Positions 34,535-44,261 are shown, counted from the stretch's first letter. The stretch: 64,000 nt of DNA from Lysobacteraceae bacterium (GCA_021372495.1 JAJFUF010000006.1:166158-230157), one strand, 5' to 3'. Numbers and translations: made by a program. The notes: generated by a model not told the origin, from the sequence alone.

Positions 34535-35008
34535 TTACTTCTTCGCCGCCTTGGTGGCGCGGCTGACCTTGGCGGCCGCCGACTTGCGCACGGTGCGCTT
34601 CTTGGCCGTCTTCTTCGCCGCAGCCTTCTTGCGCGCCGGCTTCTTCGCCGCCGAGGTCTTGCGCGCGGTGGTGGCCTTGGCCTTCACGGTCTTGCGGACC
34701 GCCTTCTTGGCAGTGGACTTCTTCGCCGCCTTCTTCGCGGCAGGTTTCTTCGCAGCTTTCTTGGTCATAGCCATGGTTCGTCTCAGCTCCTCGTCAGTTG
34801 GCAGTGGTTGCCCAGTAAAAGCGTGCAGGAACGCCTCGCACAACAGATCGCTGTTGGTGGCGTGCCGGAGATTGTTGACCTGGCGCCGGGTGCGCTCGTC
34901 GGAAAGCAGCTGGAGCACGTGGAGCGGAACCGAGACGGTGATCTTCTTCACCGCGCCCGCCTTCGCGCCGTGCTCGATATACGGTTTGATGTACCGCACT
35001 GCCGCCAT
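34535..35008 (-). CDS. metJ: MetJ methionine repressor with C-terminal H1-like Lys/Ala-rich tail
   Basis: Residues 1-78 are a MetJ ribbon-helix-helix repressor: [25 protein letters not shown] (DNA-contacting strand), [34 protein letters not shown]. MetJ represses methionine genes with S-adenosylmethionine as corepressor. E. coli MetJ is about 105 residues. Here the C-terminal part after PTDEELRRT is replaced by 79 residues made of repeated K-K-A/T-A units ([16 protein letters not shown] and on to TKAAKK), like histone H1 or AlgP tails. An in-frame ATG at 34774 opens exactly at the tail and could yield the tail alone. The start MAAVRYIK at 35008 has GGA seven bases upstream. A good promoter precedes it. 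Confidence 0.88.
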   Translation of the reverse strand: MAAVRYIKPYIEHGAKAGAVKKITVSVPLHVLQLLSDERTRRQVNNLRHATNSDLLCEAFLHAFTGQPLPTDEELRRTMAMTKKAAKKPAAKKAAKKSTAKKAVRKTVKAKATTARKTSAAKKPARKKAAAKKTAKKRTVRKSAAAKVSRATKAAKK

Positions 35009-35039
35009 GATTTTCCATAACACAAGCCGTCGGGCGCAG

Positions 35040-35068
35040 AAACTAGCCCTGTCCAAACGTGCTGTCAA
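35040..35068 (-). promoter_or_regulatory. metJ promoter
   Basis: On the minus strand a perfect -35 TTGACA (35068-35063), a 17-base spacer and -10 TAGTTT (35045-35040) precede the metJ ATG (35008). The transcript would start near 35033 with a leader of about 25 bases. Confidence 0.7.
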
Positions 35069-35167
35069 TAAATTTCGCGCGTGTAATTAGGGCCTTACGG
35101 AACCCCCGCGGGCGCGCCGGAATGCCCTGCCGCGAGCGCACGGCGACGCGCACGCGCAACGCGCGGC

Positions 35168-35183
35168 GGACGTATGGACGTCC
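35168..35183. promoter_or_regulatory. two adjacent candidate met boxes
   Basis: GGACGTAT and GGACGTCC lie head to tail with no spacer. Each matches 6 of 8 bases of the MetJ operator unit AGACGTCT. MetJ binds arrays of two or more such octamers. The site is about 100 bases upstream of the metJ -35 box, farther than the classical overlapping operators. Confidence 0.4.
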
Positions 35184-35210
35184 ATATGAATTGCTCGCTG
35201 CGGAGTGCGT

Positions 35211-35253
35211 GGAATCGCTGCAGGGCTTGCCGCACAAGGCCTGCAGCGATTCC
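35211..35253. repeat. long near-perfect inverted repeat (19-bp arms)
   Basis: Arms ggaatcgctgcagggcttg (35211-35229) and its complement (35235-35253) pair at 18 of 19 positions around a 5-base loop. There is no T-tract on either side, so it is not an ordinary terminator. It may be a REP-like element or part of a structured RNA. Confidence 0.6.
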
Positions 35254-35294
35254 GCGCGATGTCCTGCACGCCACGGGAACACGCGCGCGGCACG

Positions 35295-35331
35295 CAAAAC
35301 AAAACCGCCGCGCACCTGCGTGCGCGGCGGT
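35295..35331 (-). terminator. intrinsic terminator of the gcv operon
   Basis: A perfect 12-bp stem (35331-35320 with 35315-35304, 4-base loop) is followed on the minus strand by TTTTGTTTTG. It sits 30 bases after the gcvPA stop codon. Confidence 0.8.
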
Positions 35332-35360
35332 TCTGTCGCGACCGGACGGGCGCCGCGGAC

Positions 35361-36716
35361 TCAGCCGAGCGCGTTCGCCAACGCGGTCGCAAATCGGTCG
35401 AGATCGTCCGCGGTCTTGGTCTCGGTCGCGCACACCAGCAGCGCGTCGCCGAGCTGCGGGTACTCCTCGCCGAGCGCGAAGCCGGCGACGATGCGCTGCT
35501 CGGCGAGGCGCTCGACGACGACGCTCGCCGGCAGCGGCAGCTTCAGCGCGACCTCGTGGAAGAACGGCCGCGCGAACAGCGGCGTCACGCCGGGAATCGC
35601 GCACAGGCGATCGCGCAGCGCGCGCGTGTTGCGCATGCTGGCGGCGGCGACGCGACGCACGCCCTCCGGCCCCAGCATCGCCATGTGGATGGTGGCGGCG
35701 GTGACCAGCAGGCCCTGGTTGGTGCAGATGTTGGAGGTGGCCTTGGCGCGGCGGATGTGCTGCTCGCGCGCCTGCAGGGTCAGCGCGAAGCCTTCCTTGC
35801 CGTCGAGGTCGGTGGTGCGGCCGACGATGCGCCCGGCCATCTGCCGCACGAACTCCTGCTTGCAGGCGAGGATGCCGAAGTACGGGCCGCCCGAGCTGAG
35901 CGGCACGCCCAGCGGCTGGCCGTCGCCGCAGACGATGTCGGCGCCGGTGGCGCCCCACTCGCCCGGCGCCTTCAGCACCGCCAGCGACAGCGGGTTGACC
36001 ACGCCGATCGCCAGCGCGCCCTTGGCGTGCGCCCAGTCGGTCAGCGCGTCGGTGTCCTCCAGCACGCCGAAGAAGTTCGGCTGCGGGATCGCCAGTGCGG
36101 TGAACGCGCCGAAATCCTGCGCCGCCAGCCAGGCCGGATCGAGGTGGCCGCCGTGCGCGTCGACGTCGAGCTCGACCACCTCGATGCCCTGCAGGCCGAC
36201 GATGGTCTTCAGCGTCTTGCGATAGGCCGGATGCACGCTCTTCGGCACCAGCACGCGGCGCGGCCCCTTCCTGGCACAGCGCTCGGCCATCAGCACGGCC
36301 TCGGCCAGCGCGGTGGCGCCGTCGTACAGCGAGGCGTTGCTGACGTCCATGCCGGTCAGCCGCGTCATCATGCTCTGGTATTCGTAGATCAGTTGCAGCG
36401 TGCCCTGGCTGGCCTCGGCCTGGTACGGCGTGTAGGCCGAGTAGAACTCGCCGCGGCCGACGATCGCCCACACCGCCGCCGGGATGTGGTGCTCGTAGGC
36501 GCCGGCGCCGGCGAAATTCAGTTCGACCTCGTCCTGCGCGGCGCGCGCCTTCATCAGGCGCGTCACCTCCATCTCGCTCATGCCGACCGGCACGTGCTGC
36601 AGCGGGCCGGCCTTCAGCTCGGCGGGGATCTCGTCGAAAAGCTGCTCGATGCCGTCGACCCCGATGGTCTTCAGCATGGCGCGCACGTCGGCCTGGGAAT
36701 GGGGGATGAAGGGCAT
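35361..36716 (-). CDS. gcvPA: glycine dehydrogenase (decarboxylating) subunit 1
   Basis: This 451-residue protein is the N-terminal half of the P-protein in organisms that split it in two. It begins [25 protein letters not shown]. It contains [51 protein letters not shown] and [18 protein letters not shown], all strongly typical of GcvPA. The pyridoxal-phosphate lysine is on the partner GcvPB, which is not in this window. It is the third gene of gcvT-gcvH-gcvPA on the minus strand and is followed by a clear terminator. Confidence 0.95.
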   Translation of the reverse strand: MPFIPHSQADVRAMLKTIGVDGIEQLFDEIPAELKAGPLQHVPVGMSEMEVTRLMKARAAQDEVELNFAGAGAYEHHIPAAVWAIVGRGEFYSAYTPYQAEASQGTLQLIYEYQSMMTRLTGMDVSNASLYDGATALAEAVLMAERCARKGPRRVLVPKSVHPAYRKTLKTIVGLQGIEVVELDVDAHGGHLDPAWLAAQDFGAFTALAIPQPNFFGVLEDTDALTDWAHAKGALAIGVVNPLSLAVLKAPGEWGATGADIVCGDGQPLGVPLSSGGPYFGILACKQEFVRQMAGRIVGRTTDLDGKEGFALTLQAREQHIRRAKATSNICTNQGLLVTAATIHMAMLGPEGVRRVAAASMRNTRALRDRLCAIPGVTPLFARPFFHEVALKLPLPASVVVERLAEQRIVAGFALGEEYPQLGDALLVCATETKTADDLDRFATALANALG

Positions 36717-36790
36717 GGTGGCGGTGTCCGGATCTCAAAACGGCGCCGGCCGCGAATGCGGCCGGCGGTGCTGCACGGCGCGCTGGCCGC

Positions 36791-37186
36791 TCAGTGTTCT
36801 TCGCCTTCGATCAACTCGGCGTAGGCGTCGGGATCGAGCAGCTCGGCGAGGTCGTCCTTGTTCTCCATCTTGACGACGAAGATCCAGCCTTCGCCGTAGG
36901 CGTCCTCGTTGATCGTCTCCGGCTTGTCGCTCAGCGCCTCGTTGACGGCGACGACTTCGCCGCTGACAGGCGCGTAGACGTCGGAGGCGGCCTTGACCGA
37001 CTCGACCACCGCGCAGGCGTTGCCGGCCTGCACGCGGTCGCCGACGCCCGGCAGTTCGACGTAGACGAGGTCGCCGAGCAGGCTCTGCGCGTGGTCGGAA
37101 ATGCCCACGGTCACGGTGCCGTCGCTCTCGACGCGCGCCCACTCGTGGCTCTTCTGGAACTTCAGATCGCCGGGGATCTCGCTCAT
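36791..37186 (-). CDS. gcvH: glycine cleavage system H protein
   Basis: This 131-residue lipoyl carrier shuttles the aminomethyl group between the P, T and L proteins. The lipoylation site is the Lys in [19 protein letters not shown]. The N-terminus [16 protein letters not shown] and [13 protein letters not shown] are typical. It lies between gcvT (62 bases upstream) and gcvPA (74 bases downstream) in the same operon. Confidence 0.97.
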   Translation of the reverse strand: MSEIPGDLKFQKSHEWARVESDGTVTVGISDHAQSLLGDLVYVELPGVGDRVQAGNACAVVESVKAASDVYAPVSGEVVAVNEALSDKPETINEDAYGEGWIFVVKMENKDDLAELLDPDAYAELIEGEEH

Positions 37187-37248
37187 GGCATGGGTCCTAT
37201 GCTGGGCCGCGGCATTCTATATCAGCCCGCGGCGGGTCCGCGCGCGGC

Positions 37249-38334
<1,086 letters not shown>

Positions 38335-38360
38335 GGCGTGGCCGGGCGGGGGAAACGCGC

Positions 38361-38389
38361 ATTATCGGCGGCGCACGGCCGCAATCCAA
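38361..38389 (-). promoter_or_regulatory. promoter of the gcv operon
   Basis: On the minus strand -35 TTGGAT (38389-38384), a 17-base spacer and -10 GATAAT (38366-38361) give a leader of about 20 bases before gcvT. The roughly 100-base gap to the divergent mlaE gene leaves no space for a tandem glycine riboswitch. Confidence 0.6.
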
Positions 38390-38438
38390 GCGCCGGCACG
38401 CATGACGGCGCGACGACGGAGCTGCTAGCCTCTGCGAC

Positions 38439-39587
38439 ATGAGCCGCGACGCCTTTCCCGGCCGCGCCGAACTCGTGGCCGACGCCGACGGCCAGGCGGT
38501 GGTCCGCATCAGCGGCGACTGGATCCTGGCGCACTTCGAGGCGATCGAAGCCTCGCTGGCGGCGCTGCGGCCGCGGCTGCCCGCGGCGCCGCGCTACGAC
38601 CTGTCCCCGCTGGCGCGCCTGGACACCGCCGGCGCCGGCCTGCTGACCCTGCTGATCGGCGCCGAGCGCCTCGGCGCGCTCGTCGAGCAGTCGGCGCTGC
38701 GCCCCGAACAGCGCGCGCTGCTGGCCACGGTCGGTTGCGCGGTGCACGAACTGTTCGCGCACCCGCCGCCGGCGCCGCGCAGCACGGGCTTCGTCGACAT
38801 GGTCGAGCGCGTCGGCCGCGCCACCGAGTCGCTGTGGAAGCAGGCGCGCATGCTGCTCGGCTTCGTCGGCCTGACCCTGGAGACGCTGGCGCGCAACCTG
38901 CCGCAGCCGCGGCGCTGGCGCATGACTGCGCTGGTCCACCACCTCGAGCAGACCGGACTGGACGCGGTGCCGATCGTCGCGCTGCTGTCGTTCCTGGTCG
39001 GCGCGGTGATCGCCTTCCTCGGCGCCACCGTGCTGGAGGACTTCGGTGCCACCATCTACACGGTGGACCTGGTCACCTACTCGTTCATGCGCGAGTTCGG
39101 CGTGCTGCTGGCCGCGATCCTGCTGGCCGGGCGCACCGCCAGCGCGTTCACCGCGCAGATCGGCTCGATGAAGGCGCGCGAGGAGATCGACGCGATGCGC
39201 ACCATCGGCCTCGACCCGGTCGAGCTGCTGGTGCTGCCGCGCGTGCTGGCGCTGGTGCTGGCGCTGCCGATGCTGACGTTCCTGGCGACCCTCGCCGGCA
39301 TCGTCGGCGGCGGGCTGGTGTGCATGGTGTCGCTGGACATCTCGCCGAGCATGTTCCTGTCGATGTTCCAGGCCGACACGCCGCTGCGCTACCTGTGGGT
39401 GGGCCTGGGCAAGGCGCCGGTGTTCGCGTTCCTGATCGGCGTGATCGGCTGCCTGGAAGGCTTCAAGGTCGCCGGCAGCGCGGAGTCGGTCGGCGAGCGC
39501 ACCACCTCCAGCGTGGTGCAGGCGATCTTCGTGGTGATCCTGGTCGACGCGCTCGCCGCGCTGTTCTTCATGGAGATGGGCTGGTGA
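38439..39587 (+). CDS. mlaE: Mla-type lipid ABC transporter permease with N-terminal STAS-like domain
   Basis: This 382-residue protein has two parts. Residues 1-105 look like a STAS/MlaB-type domain (VVRISGDWILAHFEAIEASL, YDLSPLARLDTAGAGLLTLL). Residues 110-382 are the MlaE permease with about five membrane helices and the family blocks FLVGAVIAFLGATVLEDFGA, REFGVLLAAILLAGRTASAFTAQ, GSMKAREEIDAMRTIGLDPVE and GCLEGFKVAGSAESVGERTT. In E. coli MlaB is a separate subunit; here it is fused. It is the first gene of mlaE-mlaF-mlaD-lipoprotein, and its stop overlaps the mlaF GTG. Confidence 0.93.
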   Translation: MSRDAFPGRAELVADADGQAVVRISGDWILAHFEAIEASLAALRPRLPAAPRYDLSPLARLDTAGAGLLTLLIGAERLGALVEQSALRPEQRALLATVGCAVHELFAHPPPAPRSTGFVDMVERVGRATESLWKQARMLLGFVGLTLETLARNLPQPRRWRMTALVHHLEQTGLDAVPIVALLSFLVGAVIAFLGATVLEDFGATIYTVDLVTYSFMREFGVLLAAILLAGRTASAFTAQIGSMKAREEIDAMRTIGLDPVELLVLPRVLALVLALPMLTFLATLAGIVGGGLVCMVSLDISPSMFLSMFQADTPLRYLWVGLGKAPVFAFLIGVIGCLEGFKVAGSAESVGERTTSSVVQAIFVVILVDALAALFFMEMGW

Positions 39588-40399
39588 ATGCGCGCGAGGC
39601 GGTGGTCGAGGTGCGCGGCCTGGTCAACCGCTTCGGCGAGCATGCCGTGCACGAGAACCTCGACCTCGACCTTTACCGCGGCGAGATCCTCGGCGTGGTT
39701 GGCGGCTCCGGCTCGGGCAAGTCGGTGCTGATGCGCTCGATCGTCGGCCTGCGCCGCCCCGACGCCGGCAGCATCCGCGTGTTCGGCGAGGATCTGCTGG
39801 CGCTGCCGCCGCAGCGGCGCTCGCGGATCGAGCGCCGGTTCGGCGTGCTGTTCCAGGACGGCGCGCTGTTCTCCTCGCTGACCGTGTCCGAGAACGTCTG
39901 CGTGCCGCTGCGCGAGCACACCGCGCTGAGCGCGCGCGACGCCGAGCGGCTCGCCGCGCTGAAGATCGAGCTCGCCGGACTGCCGGCCGAGGCGCGCGGC
40001 AAGTACCCCGCGGAGCTTTCCGGCGGCATGCGCAAGCGCGCCGCGCTGGCGCGCGCGCTGGCGCTGGACCCGGATATCCTGTTCCTCGACGAGCCCACCG
40101 CCGGGCTCGATCCGATCGGCGCCGCCGCGCTCGACCAACTGGTGCGCACGCTGCGCGACGCGCTCGGCCTGACCGTGTTCCTGATCACCCACGACCTCGA
40201 CACGCTGTATGCGATCTGCGACCGCGTCGCCGTGCTCGCGCACCGGCGCGTGCTGGTCGCGGACACGCTGGACGTGGTGCAACGCTGCGACGACCCGTGG
40301 GTGCGCGACTATTTCCACGGTCCGCGCGGCCGCGCCGCGCAGGCGGCGCGCGGCGGCGAACGCCGCGCCGGACCGCGCGCGCAGCCGCCGGCCGGTTGA
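39584..40399 (+). CDS. mlaF: Mla-type ABC transporter ATPase
   Basis: This 271-residue ATPase has Walker A GGSGSGKSVLM, signature ELSGGMRKRAALARAL (the SGGM form of the Mla subfamily), Walker B DILFLDEPTAGLD and the switch His in FLITHDLD. The Q-loop is FGVLFQDGALFSSLTV. It starts at the GTG at 39584, overlapping the mlaE stop (GTGA). The C-terminal tail is Arg/Ala-rich and not conserved. It powers lipid transport by the MlaE permease. Confidence 0.95.
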   Translation: MNAREAVVEVRGLVNRFGEHAVHENLDLDLYRGEILGVVGGSGSGKSVLMRSIVGLRRPDAGSIRVFGEDLLALPPQRRSRIERRFGVLFQDGALFSSLTVSENVCVPLREHTALSARDAERLAALKIELAGLPAEARGKYPAELSGGMRKRAALARALALDPDILFLDEPTAGLDPIGAAALDQLVRTLRDALGLTVFLITHDLDTLYAICDRVAVLAHRRVLVADTLDVVQRCDDPWVRDYFHGPRGRAAQAARGGERRAGPRAQPPAG

Positions 40400-40432
40400 G
40401 CGCGAAACGAGGCCCTGTTCGGAGGCGCAACG

Positions 40433-41377
40433 ATGGAAACCCGGGCACATCACGTACTGGTCGGCGCGTTCACCCTGCTGGTGGTGTTCGCCGCGCTGCT
40501 GTTCACGCTGTGGCTGGGCAAGACCCGCGCGGACCGCGAGTACGCCTACTACGATATCGTGTTCTCCGAGGCGGTGACCGGCCTCAGCAAGGGCGGCATG
40601 GTGCAGTACAACGGCATCAAGGTCGGCGAGGTGGCGCAGCTCAGGCTCGATCCGGCCGATCCGCGCAAGGTGCTGGCGCGCATCCAGGTCGGCGCCGGCA
40701 CGCCGGTCAAGCAGGACACGCGCGCCAAGCTCGGCCTGCTCGGCCTGACCGGCGTCGCCTTCATCCAGCTCACCGGCGGCTCGCCCGGCAGCCCGCCGCT
40801 GCTGGCGACGCGCGCGCATCCGGTGCCGCAGATCGAGGCCGACAATTCGGCGCTGGCCAAGCTGCTCAGCTCCAGCGAGGACATCGTCACCACGCTCAAC
40901 GACATCCTCTACCGCGTGCGCGACGTGCTGTCCGAGGACAACATCGAACGCATCGGCCGCACCCTCGACCACCTCGACCAGGCCACCGGCGCGGTCGCCG
41001 GCGAACGCGAAGACATCCGCACGCTGGTGCAGCAGCTCGCCCAGGCCAGCCGCCAACTCAACGCCGCGCTCAGCGGGGTGAACGGGCTGGCGCGCAGCAG
41101 CCAGCAGTTGCTGGACGGCGACGGCAAGGCCACGCTGGAAAGCGCGCGCGCCGCGATGGCCTCGCTGGACCGCGCCAGCGCCAACCTGGACGCGCTGCTC
41201 GGCCAGAACCGCGGCGCGCTGCAGAGCGGCGTGCAGGGGCTGAGCCAGCTCGGCCCGGCGATCGGCGAACTGCGCGACGCGCTGCAGTCGCTGCGCCGCG
41301 TCACCACCCGCCTCGAGGACAACCCGGCCGGCTTCCTGCTCGGCCGCGACCACAGCAAGGAGTTCGAGCCCAAATGA
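40433..41377 (+). CDS. mlaD: MCE-domain lipid-binding protein (MlaD-like)
   Basis: This 314-residue protein has one N-terminal membrane anchor (about residues 8-29) and then one MCE domain (YYDIVFSEAVTGLSKGGMVQYNGIKVGEVAQLRLD, ...TKLGLLGLTGVAFIQLTGG-type). A long helical tail with heptad-like Leu, Ala and Gln spacing follows, of the kind that forms a hexameric barrel or tunnel. The domain binds phospholipids in the periplasm. It lies 33 bases after mlaF, and its stop overlaps the next start (ATGA). Confidence 0.93.
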   Translation: METRAHHVLVGAFTLLVVFAALLFTLWLGKTRADREYAYYDIVFSEAVTGLSKGGMVQYNGIKVGEVAQLRLDPADPRKVLARIQVGAGTPVKQDTRAKLGLLGLTGVAFIQLTGGSPGSPPLLATRAHPVPQIEADNSALAKLLSSSEDIVTTLNDILYRVRDVLSEDNIERIGRTLDHLDQATGAVAGEREDIRTLVQQLAQASRQLNAALSGVNGLARSSQQLLDGDGKATLESARAAMASLDRASANLDALLGQNRGALQSGVQGLSQLGPAIGELRDALQSLRRVTTRLEDNPAGFLLGRDHSKEFEPK

Positions 41378-42006
41378 AGCGCCTGCTCCTGCCGCCCGCC
41401 CTGTTCGCGCTCGCCGCGCTGGCCGCCTGCTCGGTGCTGCCGCCGCGCGAAAGTCCGAACGTCTACCTGCTGCCGGCCGCCGCCGCCGCGCCGCAGGCCG
41501 GGGCGGCACCGCTGCCCTGGCAGCTCCGCGTCGACACCCCGCAGGCCGACCGCATGCTCGACGGCAGCCGCATCGCCGTGGTGCCGGAACCGGGCCGCAT
41601 TACCGTGTACAAGGGCGCGCGCTGGAATGCGCCCGCGCCGCGGCTGCTGCGCGACCGCCTGATCGACAGCCTGCGCGCCGGCGGCCGTCTCGCCGGCGTC
41701 AGCGGCGACAGCGACGGCCTGTACACCGAGTACCGCCTCGAATCGCAGCTGCGCGCGTTTCAGTCGGAATACCGCGACGGCCGGCCGGTGGCGGTGGTGC
41801 GCCTGGATGCGATCCTGGTCGACGCCGCCCGCAACCGCGCCGTCGCCACGCGCAGTTTCGCCGCCGAGCAGGCGGCCGAGGGCACGGCCGTGCCGCAGGT
41901 CGTCGCCGCGTTCGGCCGCGCCTGCGACGCGCTCGCCGCACAGGTCGGCGCCTGGGCCATCGACGCCGGCGCGCGCGACCGGCAGACGACCGCCGCACCG
42001 CATTGA
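41374..42006 (+). CDS. ABC-type transport auxiliary lipoprotein (PqiC/LetC-like)
   Basis: This 210-residue protein has a lipoprotein signal with lipobox LAAC (modified Cys19), then YLLPAAAAAP, and the core VVPEPGRITVYKGARWNAPAPRLLRDRLIDSL of ABC-type transport auxiliary lipoproteins that accompany MCE operons. It probably sits at the inner leaflet of the outer membrane as the acceptor end of the lipid route. It is translationally coupled to the MCE gene by an ATGA overlap. Confidence 0.88.
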   Translation: MKRLLLPPALFALAALAACSVLPPRESPNVYLLPAAAAAPQAGAAPLPWQLRVDTPQADRMLDGSRIAVVPEPGRITVYKGARWNAPAPRLLRDRLIDSLRAGGRLAGVSGDSDGLYTEYRLESQLRAFQSEYRDGRPVAVVRLDAILVDAARNRAVATRSFAAEQAAEGTAVPQVVAAFGRACDALAAQVGAWAIDAGARDRQTTAAPH

Positions 42007-42043
42007 GCCGCGGCTGCACGTCGTGGCCGCGCTCGTCGCGCAG

Positions 42044-42164
42044 GCGTAGGGCGGAATCATCGCGCAGCGGCGCTTCCGCCGCGTAGATCGGTTCGGATGA
42101 GAAGTCCGACCCAAGCCGCCGCACGGAGGCGGATACGCGGCTGCGCCGCGGATCCGCCCTACGC
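42044..42164. repeat. REP-like inverted repeat with GCGTAGGGCGGA arms
   Basis: Perfect 12-bp arms at 42044-42055 and 42153-42164 enclose about 97 bases with internal GC-rich palindromes. The right arm overlaps the alkB stop codon. The element lies between the convergent Mla operon and alkB, the usual place for REP/BIME elements. Confidence 0.65.
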
Positions 42165-42779
42165 GAGGAGGATGCGGCGGAAGGTGAGGTTGAGGCGCGG
42201 CCCGACCGCGGCGCGCGTCTTCGGCAGGTCGTGGCGGTACAGGCGCTGGGTGGCGCCGGCCATGCGCAGCAGGCTGCCGTGCGGCAGCTCCAGCGCGAGC
42301 GCGATCGAGGCATCGCGCCTGTGCCGCAAACGGAAGCGCCGCACCGCGCCGAGGCTGAGCGAGGCGATCACCGGCGCCGGCCCCAGCTCGCGCTCGTCGT
42401 CGCCGTGCCAGCCCATCGAATCGGCGCCGTCGCGGTAGAGGTTGGCGAGCACGCCGTTGAACGTCTCGCCGCACGCCTCGCCCACGCGCGCGCGCAGCGC
42501 CGCCAGCGCCGGCGGCCACGGCCGCGGCTCGAAGCGCACCTTCGAGTAGGTGTAGGCGGCTTCGGGATCGCCGATCCAGCACGACAGCCGCGGCGCGTCG
42601 AATTCGCGGCCGAAGATGCGCACGCGATGGCGCTCCCAGGCGATCGCGTCGACGAGTTCGGCGAACAGCGCGTCGGCCTCGGCGCGCGCCAGCCAGCCGG
42701 GCGCGAGGCGCACGTCGGCGCCGGGCAGGTCGAGCGCCTGCCAGCGCGGCAAGGCGATGTGTTCGGGCATGCGCGTCAT
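42159..42779 (-). CDS. alkB: AlkB-like 2-oxoglutarate/Fe(II) dioxygenase
   Basis: This protein of about 206 residues repairs alkylated nucleic-acid bases by oxidative demethylation. The iron site is H-x-D in MGWHGDDE plus the distal His in YRHDLP, and the 2-oxoglutarate Arg is in RLNLTFRRI. Other family blocks are SCWIGDPEAAYTYSKV, NGVLANLYRDGADS and IASLSLGAVRRFRLRHR. The start is uncertain; ATGs at 42803, 42779 and 42770 are all in frame without a clear ribosome-binding site. The chemistry fits the AlkB homologue type found with ALKBH2/3-like sequence. Confidence 0.9.
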   Translation of the reverse strand: MTRMPEHIALPRWQALDLPGADVRLAPGWLARAEADALFAELVDAIAWERHRVRIFGREFDAPRLSCWIGDPEAAYTYSKVRFEPRPWPPALAALRARVGEACGETFNGVLANLYRDGADSMGWHGDDERELGPAPVIASLSLGAVRRFRLRHRRDASIALALELPHGSLLRMAGATQRLYRHDLPKTRAAVGPRLNLTFRRILLA

Positions 42780-42851
42780 TCGCTCATAACGCAACGCAGC
42801 CATCGGCCGCGGCCGCGACCCTGGCGCCCCGGCCTCAACCGCGACGCCGGC

Positions 42852-44261
42852 TCAGCGCGCGCCCACCGGAAACTCCGGCGCCGCATCCAGTGCCGACGCG
42901 CACACCTCGGCCAGTTCCAGCAGGCGCAGGTCGGAGCCGGGCGGGCCGACGAACTGCAGGCCGATCGGCAGGCCGTCCGGCAGCGTGCCCATCGGGATGC
43001 TCACCGCCGGGCAGGCGGCGAGGCTGGCGAAACCGGTCAGGTCGGCCTGGCTGGCCGGCGCCGGCGCGTCCAGCGGGAACGCGCCCTGCGGCGTGGTCGG
43101 CAACACCAGCACGTCGACCTGCGCGAACAGGCGGCGCGCCTTCAGCGTGGCCTGGTCGAGCAGGCGGTCGGCGACGACGTAGTCGGCGGCGCTCTTGCCG
43201 CGCGCGAACTCGAGCATGTGGCGGAATTCCGCCGACACCGGGCGTCCGGCGTCGGCGAGGTCGTCGGCGAAGGTGCCGAGCATCTCCGCTTCCATCAGCA
43301 GCAGGCCGGCACGGCGCGTATGCGCGAAATTCCAGTCGGCGAAATCCACCGTGCGCCGCTCGCCCAGCTCGCGTTCGAGCCTGGCCAGCGCCTCGCCGAA
43401 CACCGCGGCGACGCCGGGCGCGACGCCGATCGCGGCGAGGTCCGGCAGCAGGCCGGTGCGAAGCCGACCCGGCTCCCAGTCGGGCAGCGCCAGCGCGACG
43501 CGGCGCCGGCGCGAGCGCGGATCGTCGGCGTCGTAGCCGGCCAGCACCTGCAGCAACACGGTGAGGTCGCCGACGCTGCGCGCCAGCAGGCCGACCGCAT
43601 CCAGCCGCCGCGCCGCCGGCACCAGGCCGCGCGCGGAGATCTCGCCGTGGGTCGGCTTCAGCGCGCACAGGCCGCAGTAGCTGGCCGGGATGCGCACCGA
43701 GCCCAGCGTGTCCGAGCCGATCGCCGCCGCCGCCAGACCGGCAGCCACCGCCGCCGCCGAGCCGCCGGAGGAGCCGCCCGCGGTGTAGCCGTGCCGGTGC
43801 GGGTTGTGGGTGGGGCCGAAGTGCGGATTGCGCGTCACCGCGCCGAGCGCGCCTTCGTCCATGTTGGTCTTGCCGAGCAGCACCGCGCCCGCCGCGCGCA
43901 GCCGCGCGACCACGTGCGCGTCGTGCTGCGCGACGCGTTCGCGCCGCCCGGGCAGGCCGGCGGCGGTCGGCCAGCCGGCGATGTCGAGGTTGTCCTTGAC
44001 GGCGACCGGGATGCCGTCGAGGCGACCGAGCACGCCGTTGCGGCGGCGCCGGTCCGCGGCTTCGGCCTGCTCGCGCACCAGCGCCGGACGCACGTCGACG
44101 AAGGCGCCGAGCTGCGGATCGAGCCGCGCGATCGCGTCGAGATAGGTCGCGCACAGCTCGCCGACCCCGACCCGTCCCAGCGCCAGCCAGTGCAGGGTCT
44201 GGATCAGGCTGGCGCCGCGCAGGGTTTGCGGGGACAGGCTCGCTTCGGGGATCGCATGCAT
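42852..44261 (-). CDS. amidase signature family hydrolase
   Basis: This 469-residue protein has the Ser-Ser-Lys triad: Lys in GIPVAVKDNLDIAG, the cis-Ser in GYTAGGSSGGSAAAVAAG and the nucleophile Ser in GSDTLGSVRIPAS, where the usual DTGGS has one Gly replaced by Leu. The start at 44261 has AAGGA upstream. Family members include acetamidase, allophanate hydrolase-like and aryl-acylamidases. It is not GatA, which would sit with gatB/gatC. The substrate is not evident. It is divergent from the ETF-QO gene. Confidence 0.88.
   Translation of the reverse strand: MHAIPEASLSPQTLRGASLIQTLHWLALGRVGVGELCATYLDAIARLDPQLGAFVDVRPALVREQAEAADRRRRNGVLGRLDGIPVAVKDNLDIAGWPTAAGLPGRRERVAQHDAHVVARLRAAGAVLLGKTNMDEGALGAVTRNPHFGPTHNPHRHGYTAGGSSGGSAAAVAAGLAAAAIGSDTLGSVRIPASYCGLCALKPTHGEISARGLVPAARRLDAVGLLARSVGDLTVLLQVLAGYDADDPRSRRRRVALALPDWEPGRLRTGLLPDLAAIGVAPGVAAVFGEALARLERELGERRTVDFADWNFAHTRRAGLLLMEAEMLGTFADDLADAGRPVSAEFRHMLEFARGKSAADYVVADRLLDQATLKARRLFAQVDVLVLPTTPQGAFPLDAPAPASQADLTGFASLAACPAVSIPMGTLPDGLPIGLQFVGPPGSDLRLLELAEVCASALDAAPEFPVGAR

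Larger units (their letters stand above)
35009..35360. other. intergenic region between gcvPA and metJ
   Basis: This 352-base gene-free stretch holds, in minus-strand order, the gcvPA terminator (35295-35331), a long imperfect hairpin (35211-35253), two candidate met boxes (35168-35183) and the metJ promoter (35040-35068). Each is listed separately. No open frame here looks coding. Confidence 0.6.

Noticed and set aside
35009..35167. SAM riboswitch before metJ
   Set aside because: The leader predicted from the promoter is about 25 bases, too short for any SAM aptamer, and MetJ regulation itself is the usual mechanism in gammaproteobacteria.
38335..38438. Glycine riboswitch before gcvT
   Set aside because: The gap to the divergent gene is only about 100 bases, and the conserved paired glycine-aptamer sequence is not seen.
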